Part shown: piece after piece, positions 7,187-15,069 of the stretch | How the letters are laid out: each line of letters starts with the position of its first letter | How positions within the stretch are numbered: the stretch's first letter is position 1 | DNA from: Cacconaster sp964598495 | Lineage (GTDB): Bacteria > Bacteroidota > Bacteroidia > Bacteroidales > UBA932 | Reading direction: 5' to 3' | Length of the DNA stretch: 19,898 nt | NCBI GenBank assembly: GCA_964598495.1 | Contig: CAZRBY010000029.1 | Span: forward strand, 1-19,898 | Notes under the pieces: model-generated | Database searches by the model: none | The model's input: the letters and a program-made list of their open reading frames with translations, nothing else | Told to the model about the DNA's origin: nothing | Program-made: the position numbers and the translations under genes

Positions 7187-8068
7187 ATGGAAACGGATTT
7201 GTTGAAAAAAGTCAGGAAGATTGAGATAAAGACCCGCGCTTTGTCTCATCAGATATTTGCAGGTGAGTATCACTCCGCCTTCAAAGGGCGTGGTATGGCT
7301 TTCAGTGAGGTACGTGAGTACCAATACGGCGATGATGTACGCAGTATGGACTGGAATGTCACTGCCCGTCTAAGAACTCCCTATATTAAGGTTTTCGAAG
7401 AGGAGAGAGAGCTTACGGTGATGCTCCTGATAGATGTGAGTGGTTCCAGGGCATTTGGTACTGTTGGTAAGTCCAAAAAGGATCTGATGGCGGAGGTTGC
7501 TGCCGTGCTTTCATTTTCTGCATCAATCAACAACGACAAGGTTGGAGCTCTTTTTTTCAGCAGTACGGTAGAGAAGTTCATTCCTCCAAAGAAGGGGCGC
7601 AGCCACTTGTTGAGGATTATCAGGGAGATTCTCGAATTCAAACCTCAGGAGAAGGGAACTGACATAGGAGAAGCGTTGCGCTATCTTACCAACGCCATTA
7701 AAAAGCGTTGTACTGCATTTCTGCTCTCCGATATGCTGGATACTGACGAAAATTCAGCTCCGCGTTATGAAGAAGCTCTTAAGATTGCAGCCGGACGGCA
7801 CGATCTCTCTGTAATCAATATCTACGACCCCCGCGAAAGGGAAATTCCTGATGTCGGCCTGATAAGGATACGTGATGCGGAGACCGGCCATGGAATGTGG
7901 GTCGACTCCTCTTCTCCCAAGGTGCGTCGCAGCTTTGCGCAGTGGAATAAGGATCTTTACGAAGATACAATTCATCTGCTGCGCAGGTATAAAGTGGATA
8001 ATGTCAGTATCAGCACTAATCAGGATTATGTCAAAGAGTTGATTTCCTTTTTCAAAAACAGAGCTTGA
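7187..8068 (+). CDS. DUF58-domain protein with VWA-like fold
   Basis: This DUF58 protein (293 residues) is the conserved second gene of MoxR-type operons. The diagnostic N-terminal part reads EYHSAFKGRGMAFSEVREYQYGDDVRSMDWNVTARL (about 28-62), including the YQYGDD.R.MDW signature. A VWA-like domain follows, with the metal-site motif DVSGS (83-87), and later FLLSDMLD. There is no signal peptide or membrane helix, so it should be cytoplasmic and reachable by MoxR. The start is the ATG at 7187, 13 bases after moxR; a TTG directly before it is possible but unnecessary. Its stop shares one base with the next start (TGATG), indicating translational coupling. Confidence 0.92.
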   Translation: METDLLKKVRKIEIKTRALSHQIFAGEYHSAFKGRGMAFSEVREYQYGDDVRSMDWNVTARLRTPYIKVFEEERELTVMLLIDVSGSRAFGTVGKSKKDLMAEVAAVLSFSASINNDKVGALFFSSTVEKFIPPKKGRSHLLRIIREILEFKPQEKGTDIGEALRYLTNAIKKRCTAFLLSDMLDTDENSAPRYEEALKIAAGRHDLSVINIYDPREREIPDVGLIRIRDAETGHGMWVDSSSPKVRRSFAQWNKDLYEDTIHLLRRYKVDNVSISTNQDYVKELISFFKNRA

Positions 8069-9024
8069 TGAAAAGAAGATATTTATTGACCATAATGACG
8101 CTCTTTTTCTGTGCGATTAACCTATTCGCTCAGAAGGCTAATGAGCCTCAATATAAATCGGTGCTCAGCAGGGATTCGATACTGATTGGTGACCAGATTG
8201 AGTGGCGTATTCCCGTTAAGATTTCCGAAGGGGAAGATTATTATATAGAGAGACCCGATGATCCGGTAGCTCCCGGAGTTGAGACTATCAAGGAATTTCA
8301 CATAGATACCATTTCTTTCAGGCGAGGAAGACTTGAAGTGGAGGGGAGAATGACGCTTACGGCATTCGATAGCGGTAGTTATTTCCTGCCGCCGGTGATT
8401 GTCCATATTGAGAGAAGTGACGGTTCAGTCGATACTCTCTTCTACGACGGACCGATCCTCGATGTCAATACCATTCAGATAGATACTGCCACATTCGTTC
8501 CCTTTGATATCAAGGGACAGATAAGATATCCGGTAACCTTCTCCGAAATACTTTTCTGGGGAGGAATTGTTCTGATTGCAGTTGCTCTCGGATGGCTAAT
8601 CATACGTTTTATCAAAAGAGCCAGGGAGGGACGCTCCTTCTTCGGCCGTCCGGTAGTCAAGGATCCTCCGCATATAGTTGCATTGCGTTCGCTTGAAAAG
8701 ATCCGTGGCCAAAAACTCTGGCAGAACAATCGCCATAAGCAATTCTATACGGCTGTGACTGACACTTTGCGCAAATATATAAGCGACAGATACCATATTG
8801 CAGCGATGGAGCAAACCTCAAACGAGATGTTTGATGACCTGAAAGACAAAGATATCGATCCTAAATTGATGGGACAACTGAGAGAACTCTTTACCACGGC
8901 TGATTTTGTAAAGTTTGCGAAACATACCCCTTCGATTGGGGAGAATGAGGAGGCAATTCCTACCGCAGTAAGATTTGTCAACGCAACCTTCTTGCAGGAA
9001 ATTGAAAAAGAAAAGGAGGAGTAG
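8068..9024 (+). CDS. Bat-operon membrane protein of unknown function
   Basis: I recognise this 318-residue protein only as the conserved hypothetical that sits between the DUF58 gene and batA in Bacteroidota. Residues 1-22 form a signal peptide (MKRRYLLTIMTLFFCAINLFAQ). A periplasmic beta-rich domain of about 135 residues follows, with an oxygen-tolerance-protein flavour (SVLSRDSILIGDQIEW, LTAFDSGSYFLPPVIV). A single membrane helix lies at about 159-180 (ILFWGGIVLIAVALGWLIIRF). The cytoplasmic C-terminal part is charged and helical (QFYTAVTDTLRKYISDRYHI, TADFVKFAKHTPS). This layout of beta domain, helix and cytoplasmic helices resembles the end of BatD, and SDRYHI / ADFVKFA can be compared with SDKLII / CEFARYA in BatD. 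It starts within the DUF58 stop and ends 3 bases before batA. Confidence 0.8.
   Translation: MKRRYLLTIMTLFFCAINLFAQKANEPQYKSVLSRDSILIGDQIEWRIPVKISEGEDYYIERPDDPVAPGVETIKEFHIDTISFRRGRLEVEGRMTLTAFDSGSYFLPPVIVHIERSDGSVDTLFYDGPILDVNTIQIDTATFVPFDIKGQIRYPVTFSEILFWGGIVLIAVALGWLIIRFIKRAREGRSFFGRPVVKDPPHIVALRSLEKIRGQKLWQNNRHKQFYTAVTDTLRKYISDRYHIAAMEQTSNEMFDDLKDKDIDPKLMGQLRELFTTADFVKFAKHTPSIGENEEAIPTAVRFVNATFLQEIEKEKEE
9013..9019 (+). promoter_or_regulatory. Strong Shine-Dalgarno before batA
   Basis: AAGGAGG lies 8 bases before the batA ATG, inside the last codons of the preceding gene. Such a perfect anti-16S match is uncommon in Bacteroidota, and it fixes the batA start at 9028. Confidence 0.6.
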
Positions 9025-9027
9025 TAA

Positions 9028-10014
9028 ATGTTTTTTGAATATCCATATCTGCTCTGGCTGGAGTTTATACTCGTCCCATTGATCGCCCTTTACATCTGGA
9101 GGGAATTCAGAGGGTCTTCACCATCTATGATTGTGTCAAATTCCACCCCTTGGAAGGTAAAAGGTGGCACATTTAAAAAAGTGTTGCGCCATGTACCCTT
9201 CGTGTTGAGGATGATTGCAATTGCTGCAATCATCGTGGCTATTGCCCGTCCGCGCACATCGGAAACCTTCGAGACCGTGGATACCGAAGGTATAGACATC
9301 GTGCTGACAATGGATATCTCCACTTCGATGCTTGCCCGTGACTTCAAACCGGATCGAATCGGTGCTGCTAAGGATATTGCGATTGAGTTTTTAGCCTCAA
9401 GACCTACCGACCGTATCGGAATAGTGGTTTTCGCCGGTGAAAGTTTTACTCAATCACCGCTAACTACCGACAGGGTGACGCTTATCAACCTTATGAAGGA
9501 GATAGAGACCGGACTGATTGAGGATGGCACTGCCATTGGAAACGGACTTGCCACGGCGGTTGCTCGTCTCAAGGACTCCGATGCCAAGAGCAAAGTGGTA
9601 ATCCTGCTTACTGACGGCGTCAACAATCGCGGTGAAATCGCCCCGCTGATGGCTGCGGAGATAGCCAAAACTTATAATGTTCGAGTATATACCATAGGGG
9701 TGGGAGCGATGGGTACGGCACCTTATCCGGTTATGACCCCATGGGGAGTCCGTCTGCAGGATATAGAGGTGGAAATTGACGAGAAACTACTCCAGGAAAT
9801 AGCCGCTCAAACCGGCGGAAAGTATTTCAGGGCCACTGACAATACGAAACTTCTTGAGATTTACGGTGAGATCAACGCAATGGAGAAGAGTAAAACGACC
9901 GTAGATAGTTTTCCTATCTATTCGGAACTCTTTATGAAGTATGCGGTAATAGCGCTGCTTGCCCTACTGGCGGAACTTTTATTCAGATTGTTTGTAATAA
10001 GGAGGATACCATAG
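9028..10014 (+). CDS. batA: BatA, membrane-anchored VWA-domain protein
   Basis: BatA is an inner-membrane protein with a von Willebrand factor A domain, part of the Bacteroides aerotolerance (Bat) operon and a presumed partner of MoxR. The 328 residues begin with two membrane helices (about 8-23 and 54-73). The VWA domain follows, with MIDAS residues in DISTS (96-100), PLTTD (145-149) and LLTDG (Asp196). A C-terminal membrane helix ends the protein (about 306-324, MKYAVIALLALLAELLFRLF). All metal-site motifs are intact. It starts 3 bases after its upstream neighbour and ends 1 base before batB, with which it shares architecture; the two probably arose by duplication. Confidence 0.93.
   Translation: MFFEYPYLLWLEFILVPLIALYIWREFRGSSPSMIVSNSTPWKVKGGTFKKVLRHVPFVLRMIAIAAIIVAIARPRTSETFETVDTEGIDIVLTMDISTSMLARDFKPDRIGAAKDIAIEFLASRPTDRIGIVVFAGESFTQSPLTTDRVTLINLMKEIETGLIEDGTAIGNGLATAVARLKDSDAKSKVVILLTDGVNNRGEIAPLMAAEIAKTYNVRVYTIGVGAMGTAPYPVMTPWGVRLQDIEVEIDEKLLQEIAAQTGGKYFRATDNTKLLEIYGEINAMEKSKTTVDSFPIYSELFMKYAVIALLALLAELLFRLFVIRRIP
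9999..10005 (+). promoter_or_regulatory. Strong Shine-Dalgarno before batB
   Basis: AAGGAGG lies 10 bases before the batB ATG, within the 3' end of batA. It is the second of three such sites in consecutive bat genes. Confidence 0.55.
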
Positions 10015-10015
10015 A

Positions 10016-11029
10016 ATGATACACCTTGCACAAGGAGAATATCTGCTCCTCTTACTTGTAATACCATTCCTCTTCATTTTCTATGGAGTTTCACTCCGTA
10101 TCAAAAAAAGGAGGATTGCCAGACTTGGTGACACGGCACTTGTAGCTAAACTGATGCCGGATGTCTCCAGAGGCAGGGGGTGGTTCAAAATCACCTTGAT
10201 GGCGATTGCCTGGTTCTTTTTCGTGCTGGGACTTGTCAGGCCACAACGCGGAGCCCGTCTCAAAGAGAGGCAGAGCAAGGGAGTGGAAGTGATGGTAGCA
10301 CTGGATGTCTCCAACTCCATGCTTGCTGAGGATTACTCTCCAAACCGTCTCGAAAGGTCCAAACTTGCAATCGAACGACTGGTTGACCGTCTCCAAGGTG
10401 ACCGTATCGGATTGATCCTCTTTGCAGGGCAATCTTTCGTTCAACTTCCTATAACTACCGATTATGTGTCGGCCAAGATTTTCCTCAATAGCATCACTAC
10501 AGGGTCGGTGCCTATACAAGGCACTGCGCTGGCCGATGCCATAGCAACCTCCGCTCGCAGTTTCAGCACACAGAGTGAGAACAGCCGTGCAATCATTGTT
10601 ATTTCCGACGGAGAAGATCACGAGGGAGATGTTATGGAAGTGGCCCGCACTGTGGTTGACAGCGGGATCAGGATCTATTGCATCGGTGTAGGGTCTCCTG
10701 AAGGCAAACCTATTCCCATGAATGGAGAGTTGCTCAAGGATAAGAACGGGGAAATAGTTGTAACCCGATTGGATGAAAACACACTCAAAAAGATAGCCGA
10801 TATAGGAGATGGGCTTTATGTGCGTGCAGGAAACAGCGAATTTGGCTTAAATCCAATTATTGACCATATTAAGGAGATGGACGAGCAGGAGTTTCAGTCT
10901 GTGGTTTTCGAGGATTTTGACGAGCAGTATATGTACTTTTTCGGCATCGCACTCTTTTTTCTTATACTCGAACTGCTGATTTCCAATAAAAAAGGCCGCA
11001 GACAATTGTTCAAAATGGAGGATAAATGA
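10016..11029 (+). CDS. batB: BatB, membrane-anchored VWA-domain protein
   Basis: BatB is the second VWA protein of the aerotolerance operon, paralogous to BatA. The 337 residues carry N-terminal helices at about 9-26 and 57-74, and a VWA domain with DVSNS (97-101), PITTD (145-149) and ISDGEDHEGD (Asp198) completing the metal site. QYMYFFGIALFFLILELLIS is the C-terminal anchor. The GTALADAI segment also matches the family. It overlaps batC by an ATGA junction. The predicted topology puts the VWA domain between the second and third helices; on which side of the membrane it lies is not settled by sequence alone. Confidence 0.93.
   Translation: MIHLAQGEYLLLLLVIPFLFIFYGVSLRIKKRRIARLGDTALVAKLMPDVSRGRGWFKITLMAIAWFFFVLGLVRPQRGARLKERQSKGVEVMVALDVSNSMLAEDYSPNRLERSKLAIERLVDRLQGDRIGLILFAGQSFVQLPITTDYVSAKIFLNSITTGSVPIQGTALADAIATSARSFSTQSENSRAIIVISDGEDHEGDVMEVARTVVDSGIRIYCIGVGSPEGKPIPMNGELLKDKNGEIVVTRLDENTLKKIADIGDGLYVRAGNSEFGLNPIIDHIKEMDEQEFQSVVFEDFDEQYMYFFGIALFFLILELLISNKKGRRQLFKMEDK
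11017..11021 (+). promoter_or_regulatory. Shine-Dalgarno GGAGG deciding the batC start
   Basis: GGAGG lies 4 bases before the ATG at 11026 but 7 bases before the ATG at 11029. Normal spacing favours 11029 as the batC start. Confidence 0.5.
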
Positions 11030-11778
11030 TGAAAAGGATTATTTTGATATTGTTTTCGCTCAGCCTGACTGCAGTAGTGACCTTTGCGCAGACCGACCGT
11101 TCCCAGGTTCGCCGGGGCAATAGAGATTTCCGTAAGGAAAAGTATCAGGAGGCTGAAATCAACTACAAGAAGGCTCTTGTGACCGACTCTCTTTCAAATG
11201 CAGCCGGTTACAATCTCGGCAATACCTTTTTCCGCATGGAAAACTTTACAGAAGCGGATAAATACTACTCATCGGTGGCAGATTCACTTGGAAAAGGGAA
11301 ACGCGGTTCCGATCTTTATCACAATATGGGAAACTCATTGCTCAGTCAGAAAAAGTATGCTGAGGCTATAGAGGCCTTAAAGAATTCCCTGCGTCGCAAT
11401 CCCGATGATATGGAGACAAAGTCCAACCTGGCATACGCTCAGAAGATGCTTCAGGATCAGCAGCAGAATCAAGACCAAAATCAGGATCAGAACCAGGATC
11501 AGAACCAGGATCAAAACCAAGACCAAAATCAGAACGATAATAAGGATCAAGACAAGGACCAGAATCAGGACCAGAATCAGGACCAGAACCAGGAACAAAA
11601 CGATAATGACAACAAACAGGACCGGCGCGATGGCCGGACTCCTCCTCCTAAAATAACCCCACAAGCCGCCCAGCAGATGTTACAGGCGATTCAGGAGAAA
11701 GAAAAGGAGACCCAGGAGAAGGTCAAGAAGGAAAAGGCCCTCTTATTGAAATCCAAACAGAAAGAAAAAAACTGGTAA
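11029..11778 (+). CDS. batC: BatC, TPR protein with a long Asp/Gln/Asn repeat tract
   Basis: BatC is an exported TPR protein of the Bat operon (249 residues). Residues 1-20 are a signal peptide (KRIILILFSLSLTAVVTFAQ). TPR-like helices follow up to about residue 140: RRGNRDFRKEKYQEAEINYKKAL, NAAGYNLGNTFFRMENFTEADKYY and DLYHNMGNSLLSQKKYAEAIEALKNSLRRNPDDMETKSNLAYA. Next comes a tract of about 57 residues made almost only of D, Q and N in a DQNQ unit, with a few K and E. The tail is charged (KEKETQEKVKKEKALLLKSKQKEKNW). A Q/D/N-rich linker after the TPRs is usual for BatC, but the tract is long and regular here. The gene overlaps batB and ends 19 bases before batD. It probably offers a TPR interaction surface in the periplasm. 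Confidence 0.9.
   Translation: MKRIILILFSLSLTAVVTFAQTDRSQVRRGNRDFRKEKYQEAEINYKKALVTDSLSNAAGYNLGNTFFRMENFTEADKYYSSVADSLGKGKRGSDLYHNMGNSLLSQKKYAEAIEALKNSLRRNPDDMETKSNLAYAQKMLQDQQQNQDQNQDQNQDQNQDQNQDQNQNDNKDQDKDQNQDQNQDQNQEQNDNDNKQDRRDGRTPPPKITPQAAQQMLQAIQEKEKETQEKVKKEKALLLKSKQKEKNW
11452..11622 (+). repeat. Tandem DQNQ-coding repeat inside batC
   Basis: The 12-base unit, in variants such as CAGGATCAGAAC and CAGGACCAGAAT, recurs about 10 or more times in frame. The copies differ mainly at third codon positions (GAT/GAC, AAT/AAC, CAG/CAA). This suggests expansion followed by drift, or selection at the protein level. The array could change length by slippage. Confidence 0.85.
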
Positions 11779-11797
11779 TCACACCGGATGAGATAGT

Positions 11798-14398
11798 ATG
11801 AAACGAACACTAACATTTCTCTTTTTATTGTTTTTATCGGCCAAGGCTGCATTTGGTCAGGGACTTACTGTTGAGGCTCCAAGCGTAGTGGCGATGGACG
11901 AGACATTCAGAATAGTCTTCACTTCGGATGGCAAGATGTCTGACTTTAATTGGCCGGGGAGCGACGATTTCAATGTAGTGTGGGGCCCGCAAAAAGGCAC
12001 TTCCAGCAGTGTCAGCATTATCAACGGCAAACGCACTTCTACACACAATGAGACTGTAACTTATTTGCTCCAGGCTAAGGGAGTGGGGAATTTTACCATA
12101 CCGGTTGCAACTGCTACCATAGAAAAGCAACAGTATAGCACACGCAGCGTCACCATAGAGGTGGTCGGCAGCCAGCAGGAGAGACAAAGCCAGAATCAGG
12201 ATCAGCAGGCAAACGCACAGCAGAGCCGGAGCGATTCAAGGATGCAAAGTGCCTCGTCCGATGACATTTTCCTCAGATTGACGCTTAACAAGCGCAATGT
12301 GGTCAAGGGTGAGCCCATAATAGCTACGCTAAAGCTATACACCAAGGTGGACATTGCGAGTTTTGAGGATGTGAAATTTCCCACCTTCAACGGCTTTTGG
12401 AGCAGGGAGATTGATACACCGCAAAATATAGAATTCAATAGGGAAAATTTGGACGGCACTATATATAATGCGGCATTGCTTCGCAGATATATGCTTATTC
12501 CTCAGCAGACAGGCAAGATTAATATCGAGTCTGCGGAGATAATCTGTGTGGTAAGGATACGTGCCGGTACCACCGGACCAAGAAGCATTTTCGATGACTT
12601 TTTTGATAATTTTCAGACAGTCAGAAAGCGTCTGTTTACCCCTGAAACTACGGTTACGGTAAATGCTTTGCCGTCTGCCCCTGCCTCTTTCGGAGGTGGA
12701 GTCGGAGATTTTAAGATCAGCTCATCATTAAGTAAAGACAGCCTTGTTGCACATGAGGCTGCTTCGCTGATGGTTACAATCAGTGGAACCGGCAATATTT
12801 CAATGCTGGAAGCTCCTAAAATGGAATTTCCATCCGATTTTGAGCTCTATGATGTAAAAACTACCGAAAAGGTGTCGTATGACGGCACTTCAGGTAGCAA
12901 AACATTTGAATATCCATTTATACCACGCAGCCACGGTGATTTTGAAATCGCTCCGATTGAATATTCATATTATGATCTTTCCGGCAAACAATACAGGACT
13001 ATAAATACGGGCGCTCTCACAGTTAAGGTGGGACGTGGTAGTGGAATCGATAATGGAGGTGTGGTGATGTCCGGTGTCACTCGCCAGAGTGTCAAGAATC
13101 TGGCTGAAGATATTCGATATATCTCGACAGGTGCCCCTTTGCTGAGGGATAGAGGGAGTTTCTTTGCGGGATCACTCCATTTCTACGGGTTGATTGCACT
13201 TATCGTGCTGCTATTTTTTGTGGTAGGCGCAATCCTCAGAAAAAGAGCCGTGCTGCGCACTGACGTGGTGGGTACCCGTAATCGCAAGGCTAAAAAAATG
13301 GCCCGTGTGCGTCTGCAACAGGCCGGCACCTATCTCAAACAGGGGCTCAGCGGAGCATATTACGAGGAACTCCACAAGGCGATGCTCGGTTATGTTTCCG
13401 ACAAACTGATTATCCCTGTGGCTGATCTTTCTAAAGAGAGAATTTCATCATCACTGGTAGAAAAGAGTGTTCCGGAACAACTGATAACCCGATTCATATC
13501 CATTCTTGACAGATGTGAATTTGCAAGATATGCTCCTGATGCCAAGACAGCGGAGATGGAGAGTCTCTATGAAGAAGCAATGAGTGTCCTTTCAGAAATT
13601 GAATCTAAATTGAAAGGTGCAACCAAACGTTTAAGGAGCACTGTAGCACCACTCATTGCGCTGATATTGTTGCTCAGCCATTATGCTGTTTCCGCTCAGG
13701 AAAGTGTCGATGACCTTTGGAAAATGGCAGCCGATTACTATGCAGAAGAAGACTATGTCAACGCGCTTAACTTCTATCTTATGATAGAAGGCGAGCAGAA
13801 GGTCTCTCCGGATCTCTATTACAATATTGCGAATTGTTATTTCAAGAGTAATGACAATACGCACGCTATCCTCTATTATGAGAGAGCGCTCAAGCTCGAT
13901 CCTTCACATGCTGATGCGGCGAATAATCTCGCAATTGCACAGAGATTCACTCTCGACAAGATAGATGTCCTGCCCGATTTTATACTTGTGACCTGGGTAA
14001 AGAAGATTAAATATCTTTTTTCAGCGGATGTTTGGGCATGGATTTCAATTATTTTGGTCGCAGTAGTGGCTGTGCTGATGCTTGGATTCCGTTTTGGTTC
14101 TTCATTACGTAGTCGTAAAACCTCTTTTGTGCTTGCGTGTGTTGTCCTGCTCTTTGCTTTTGTCTCATTTGCATTCTCATTAAGTGTGAGAAAAGATGCG
14201 ATAAAAGAGGATTCTGCAATTGTGATGGCTCCTGTCGCCTCGGTAAAAAGCTCACCCGGAGAGGCCGGAAAGTCCATTTTCGTACTTCATGAAGGGACTA
14301 AGGTATCTCTGCTTGACGAACTTGCCGAATGGACAAAAATTGAACTTTCTGACGGACGCCAGGGCTGGATTGCCGCTGAGAGCATCAACAAAATCTAA
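11798..14398 (+). CDS. batD/batE: BatD-BatE fusion protein
   Basis: This single frame of 866 residues joins two Bat proteins. Residues 1-20 are a signal peptide (..AAFGQ). The BatD part (about 21-605) begins with beta domains (LTVEAPSVVAMDETFRI, NKRNVVKGEPIIATLKLYT, FPTFNGFWSREI, LLRRYMLIPQQTGKI). It has a membrane helix near 460-480 (FYGLIALIVLLFFVVGAIL) and a cytoplasmic helical region. The BatE part (about 606-866) begins with a second signal-like helix (RSTVAPLIALILLLSHYAVSAQ) and has TPR units (ADYYAEEDYVNALNFYL, LYYNIANCYFKSNDNTHAILYYERALKLDPSHADAANNLAIA). It then has two membrane helices near 749-773 and 779-797 and ends in a bacterial SH3-like domain (VMAPVASVKSSPGEAG...GWIAAESI). Lengths of about 605 and 260 match separate BatD and BatE. 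It starts 19 bases after batC. Confidence 0.9.
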   Translation: MKRTLTFLFLLFLSAKAAFGQGLTVEAPSVVAMDETFRIVFTSDGKMSDFNWPGSDDFNVVWGPQKGTSSSVSIINGKRTSTHNETVTYLLQAKGVGNFTIPVATATIEKQQYSTRSVTIEVVGSQQERQSQNQDQQANAQQSRSDSRMQSASSDDIFLRLTLNKRNVVKGEPIIATLKLYTKVDIASFEDVKFPTFNGFWSREIDTPQNIEFNRENLDGTIYNAALLRRYMLIPQQTGKINIESAEIICVVRIRAGTTGPRSIFDDFFDNFQTVRKRLFTPETTVTVNALPSAPASFGGGVGDFKISSSLSKDSLVAHEAASLMVTISGTGNISMLEAPKMEFPSDFELYDVKTTEKVSYDGTSGSKTFEYPFIPRSHGDFEIAPIEYSYYDLSGKQYRTINTGALTVKVGRGSGIDNGGVVMSGVTRQSVKNLAEDIRYISTGAPLLRDRGSFFAGSLHFYGLIALIVLLFFVVGAILRKRAVLRTDVVGTRNRKAKKMARVRLQQAGTYLKQGLSGAYYEELHKAMLGYVSDKLIIPVADLSKERISSSLVEKSVPEQLITRFISILDRCEFARYAPDAKTAEMESLYEEAMSVLSEIESKLKGATKRLRSTVAPLIALILLLSHYAVSAQESVDDLWKMAADYYAEEDYVNALNFYLMIEGEQKVSPDLYYNIANCYFKSNDNTHAILYYERALKLDPSHADAANNLAIAQRFTLDKIDVLPDFILVTWVKKIKYLFSADVWAWISIILVAVVAVLMLGFRFGSSLRSRKTSFVLACVVLLFAFVSFAFSLSVRKDAIKEDSAIVMAPVASVKSSPGEAGKSIFVLHEGTKVSLLDELAEWTKIELSDGRQGWIAAESINKI

Positions 14399-14409
14399 TT
14401 TTGTGTGGA

Positions 14410-15069
14410 ATGAAAAGAATGATTCCGATACTATTGGCCACTTTGGCCGCAGTAATGCCGCTTAGAGCTCAATATTATTTTGCCACCCATGCGGGATCAC
14501 AGGTGTCGTATAGGATTTACAACAATAAAGGTGACTTAATGGGTTCTTATGATGAGACTATCAAAAGCATAAGAGCTGAGTCAACGGATGATATTTTCGT
14601 GGTTTTAGAACAGGTTTATTTTGACAAAGATGGGAAACACCTCTTTAAAGACAAATCGTCGAATTTGTCACTTTATGTCAAAGATGGAGAGGTGACCGTC
14701 AATATCGAGACCATCAAAAAAGGAATGACTACACAGGACCTTATGATGAAAGGTTGTGTTATATATGTTCCTTCAGATATAAAGACAGGTGACGTACTAC
14801 CCGATAGAAATTTGTCGGTCAGGGTTGGCAATATCGGTGGCACTATCAGGTTAACGGAGCGTAAGGTGCTTGGTATGGAAAAAGTGACCGTACCTGCGGG
14901 CACATTTCAGGCTGCCAAAGTACAGGAAAAACAGAAAACCAGAGTGGCAATAGTTACTGAAGAAGTGACTATAATTACCTGGATGGTAAAGGACCTTGGC
15001 TGTGTCAGACAGGAGTCTTACGATAGTAAGGGCCGACTTATCCATACTATTGAGATGGTCAAAAAGTGA
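14410..15069 (+). CDS. Secreted protein with DUF3108-like / TapB-like beta domain
   Basis: This is a predicted exported protein of unknown function (219 residues). Residues 1-20 form a signal peptide (MKRMIPILLATLAAVMPLRAQ). The rest is a beta-strand-rich fold ending in a pattern I associate with DUF3108-like proteins: KVTVPAGTFQAAKV, then TIITWMVKDLGCVRQESYDSKGRLIHTIEMVKK. The ATG at 14410 was preferred to the TTG at 14401 because it starts the signal peptide cleanly. It lies 11 bases after batD/E in the same direction, so it is probably the last gene of the Bat operon. It may add an envelope factor, but a functional link is inferred only from position. Its end overlaps the convergent gene by 11 bp. 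Confidence 0.75.
   Translation: MKRMIPILLATLAAVMPLRAQYYFATHAGSQVSYRIYNNKGDLMGSYDETIKSIRAESTDDIFVVLEQVYFDKDGKHLFKDKSSNLSLYVKDGEVTVNIETIKKGMTTQDLMMKGCVIYVPSDIKTGDVLPDRNLSVRVGNIGGTIRLTERKVLGMEKVTVPAGTFQAAKVQEKQKTRVAIVTEEVTIITWMVKDLGCVRQESYDSKGRLIHTIEMVKK

Noticed and set aside
11452..11622. CRISPR-like array
   Set aside because: The repeats are 12 bases, without spacers and in frame within batC.
11377..11664. Minus-strand frame rich in Leu/Val/Ile opposite the batC repeat
   Set aside because: It is the complement of the DQNQ repeat and not a real membrane protein.
6190..14398. Anti-phage system built on MoxR and VWA proteins
   Set aside because: Gene order and content match the conserved Bat operon; there is no nuclease, protease or other effector.
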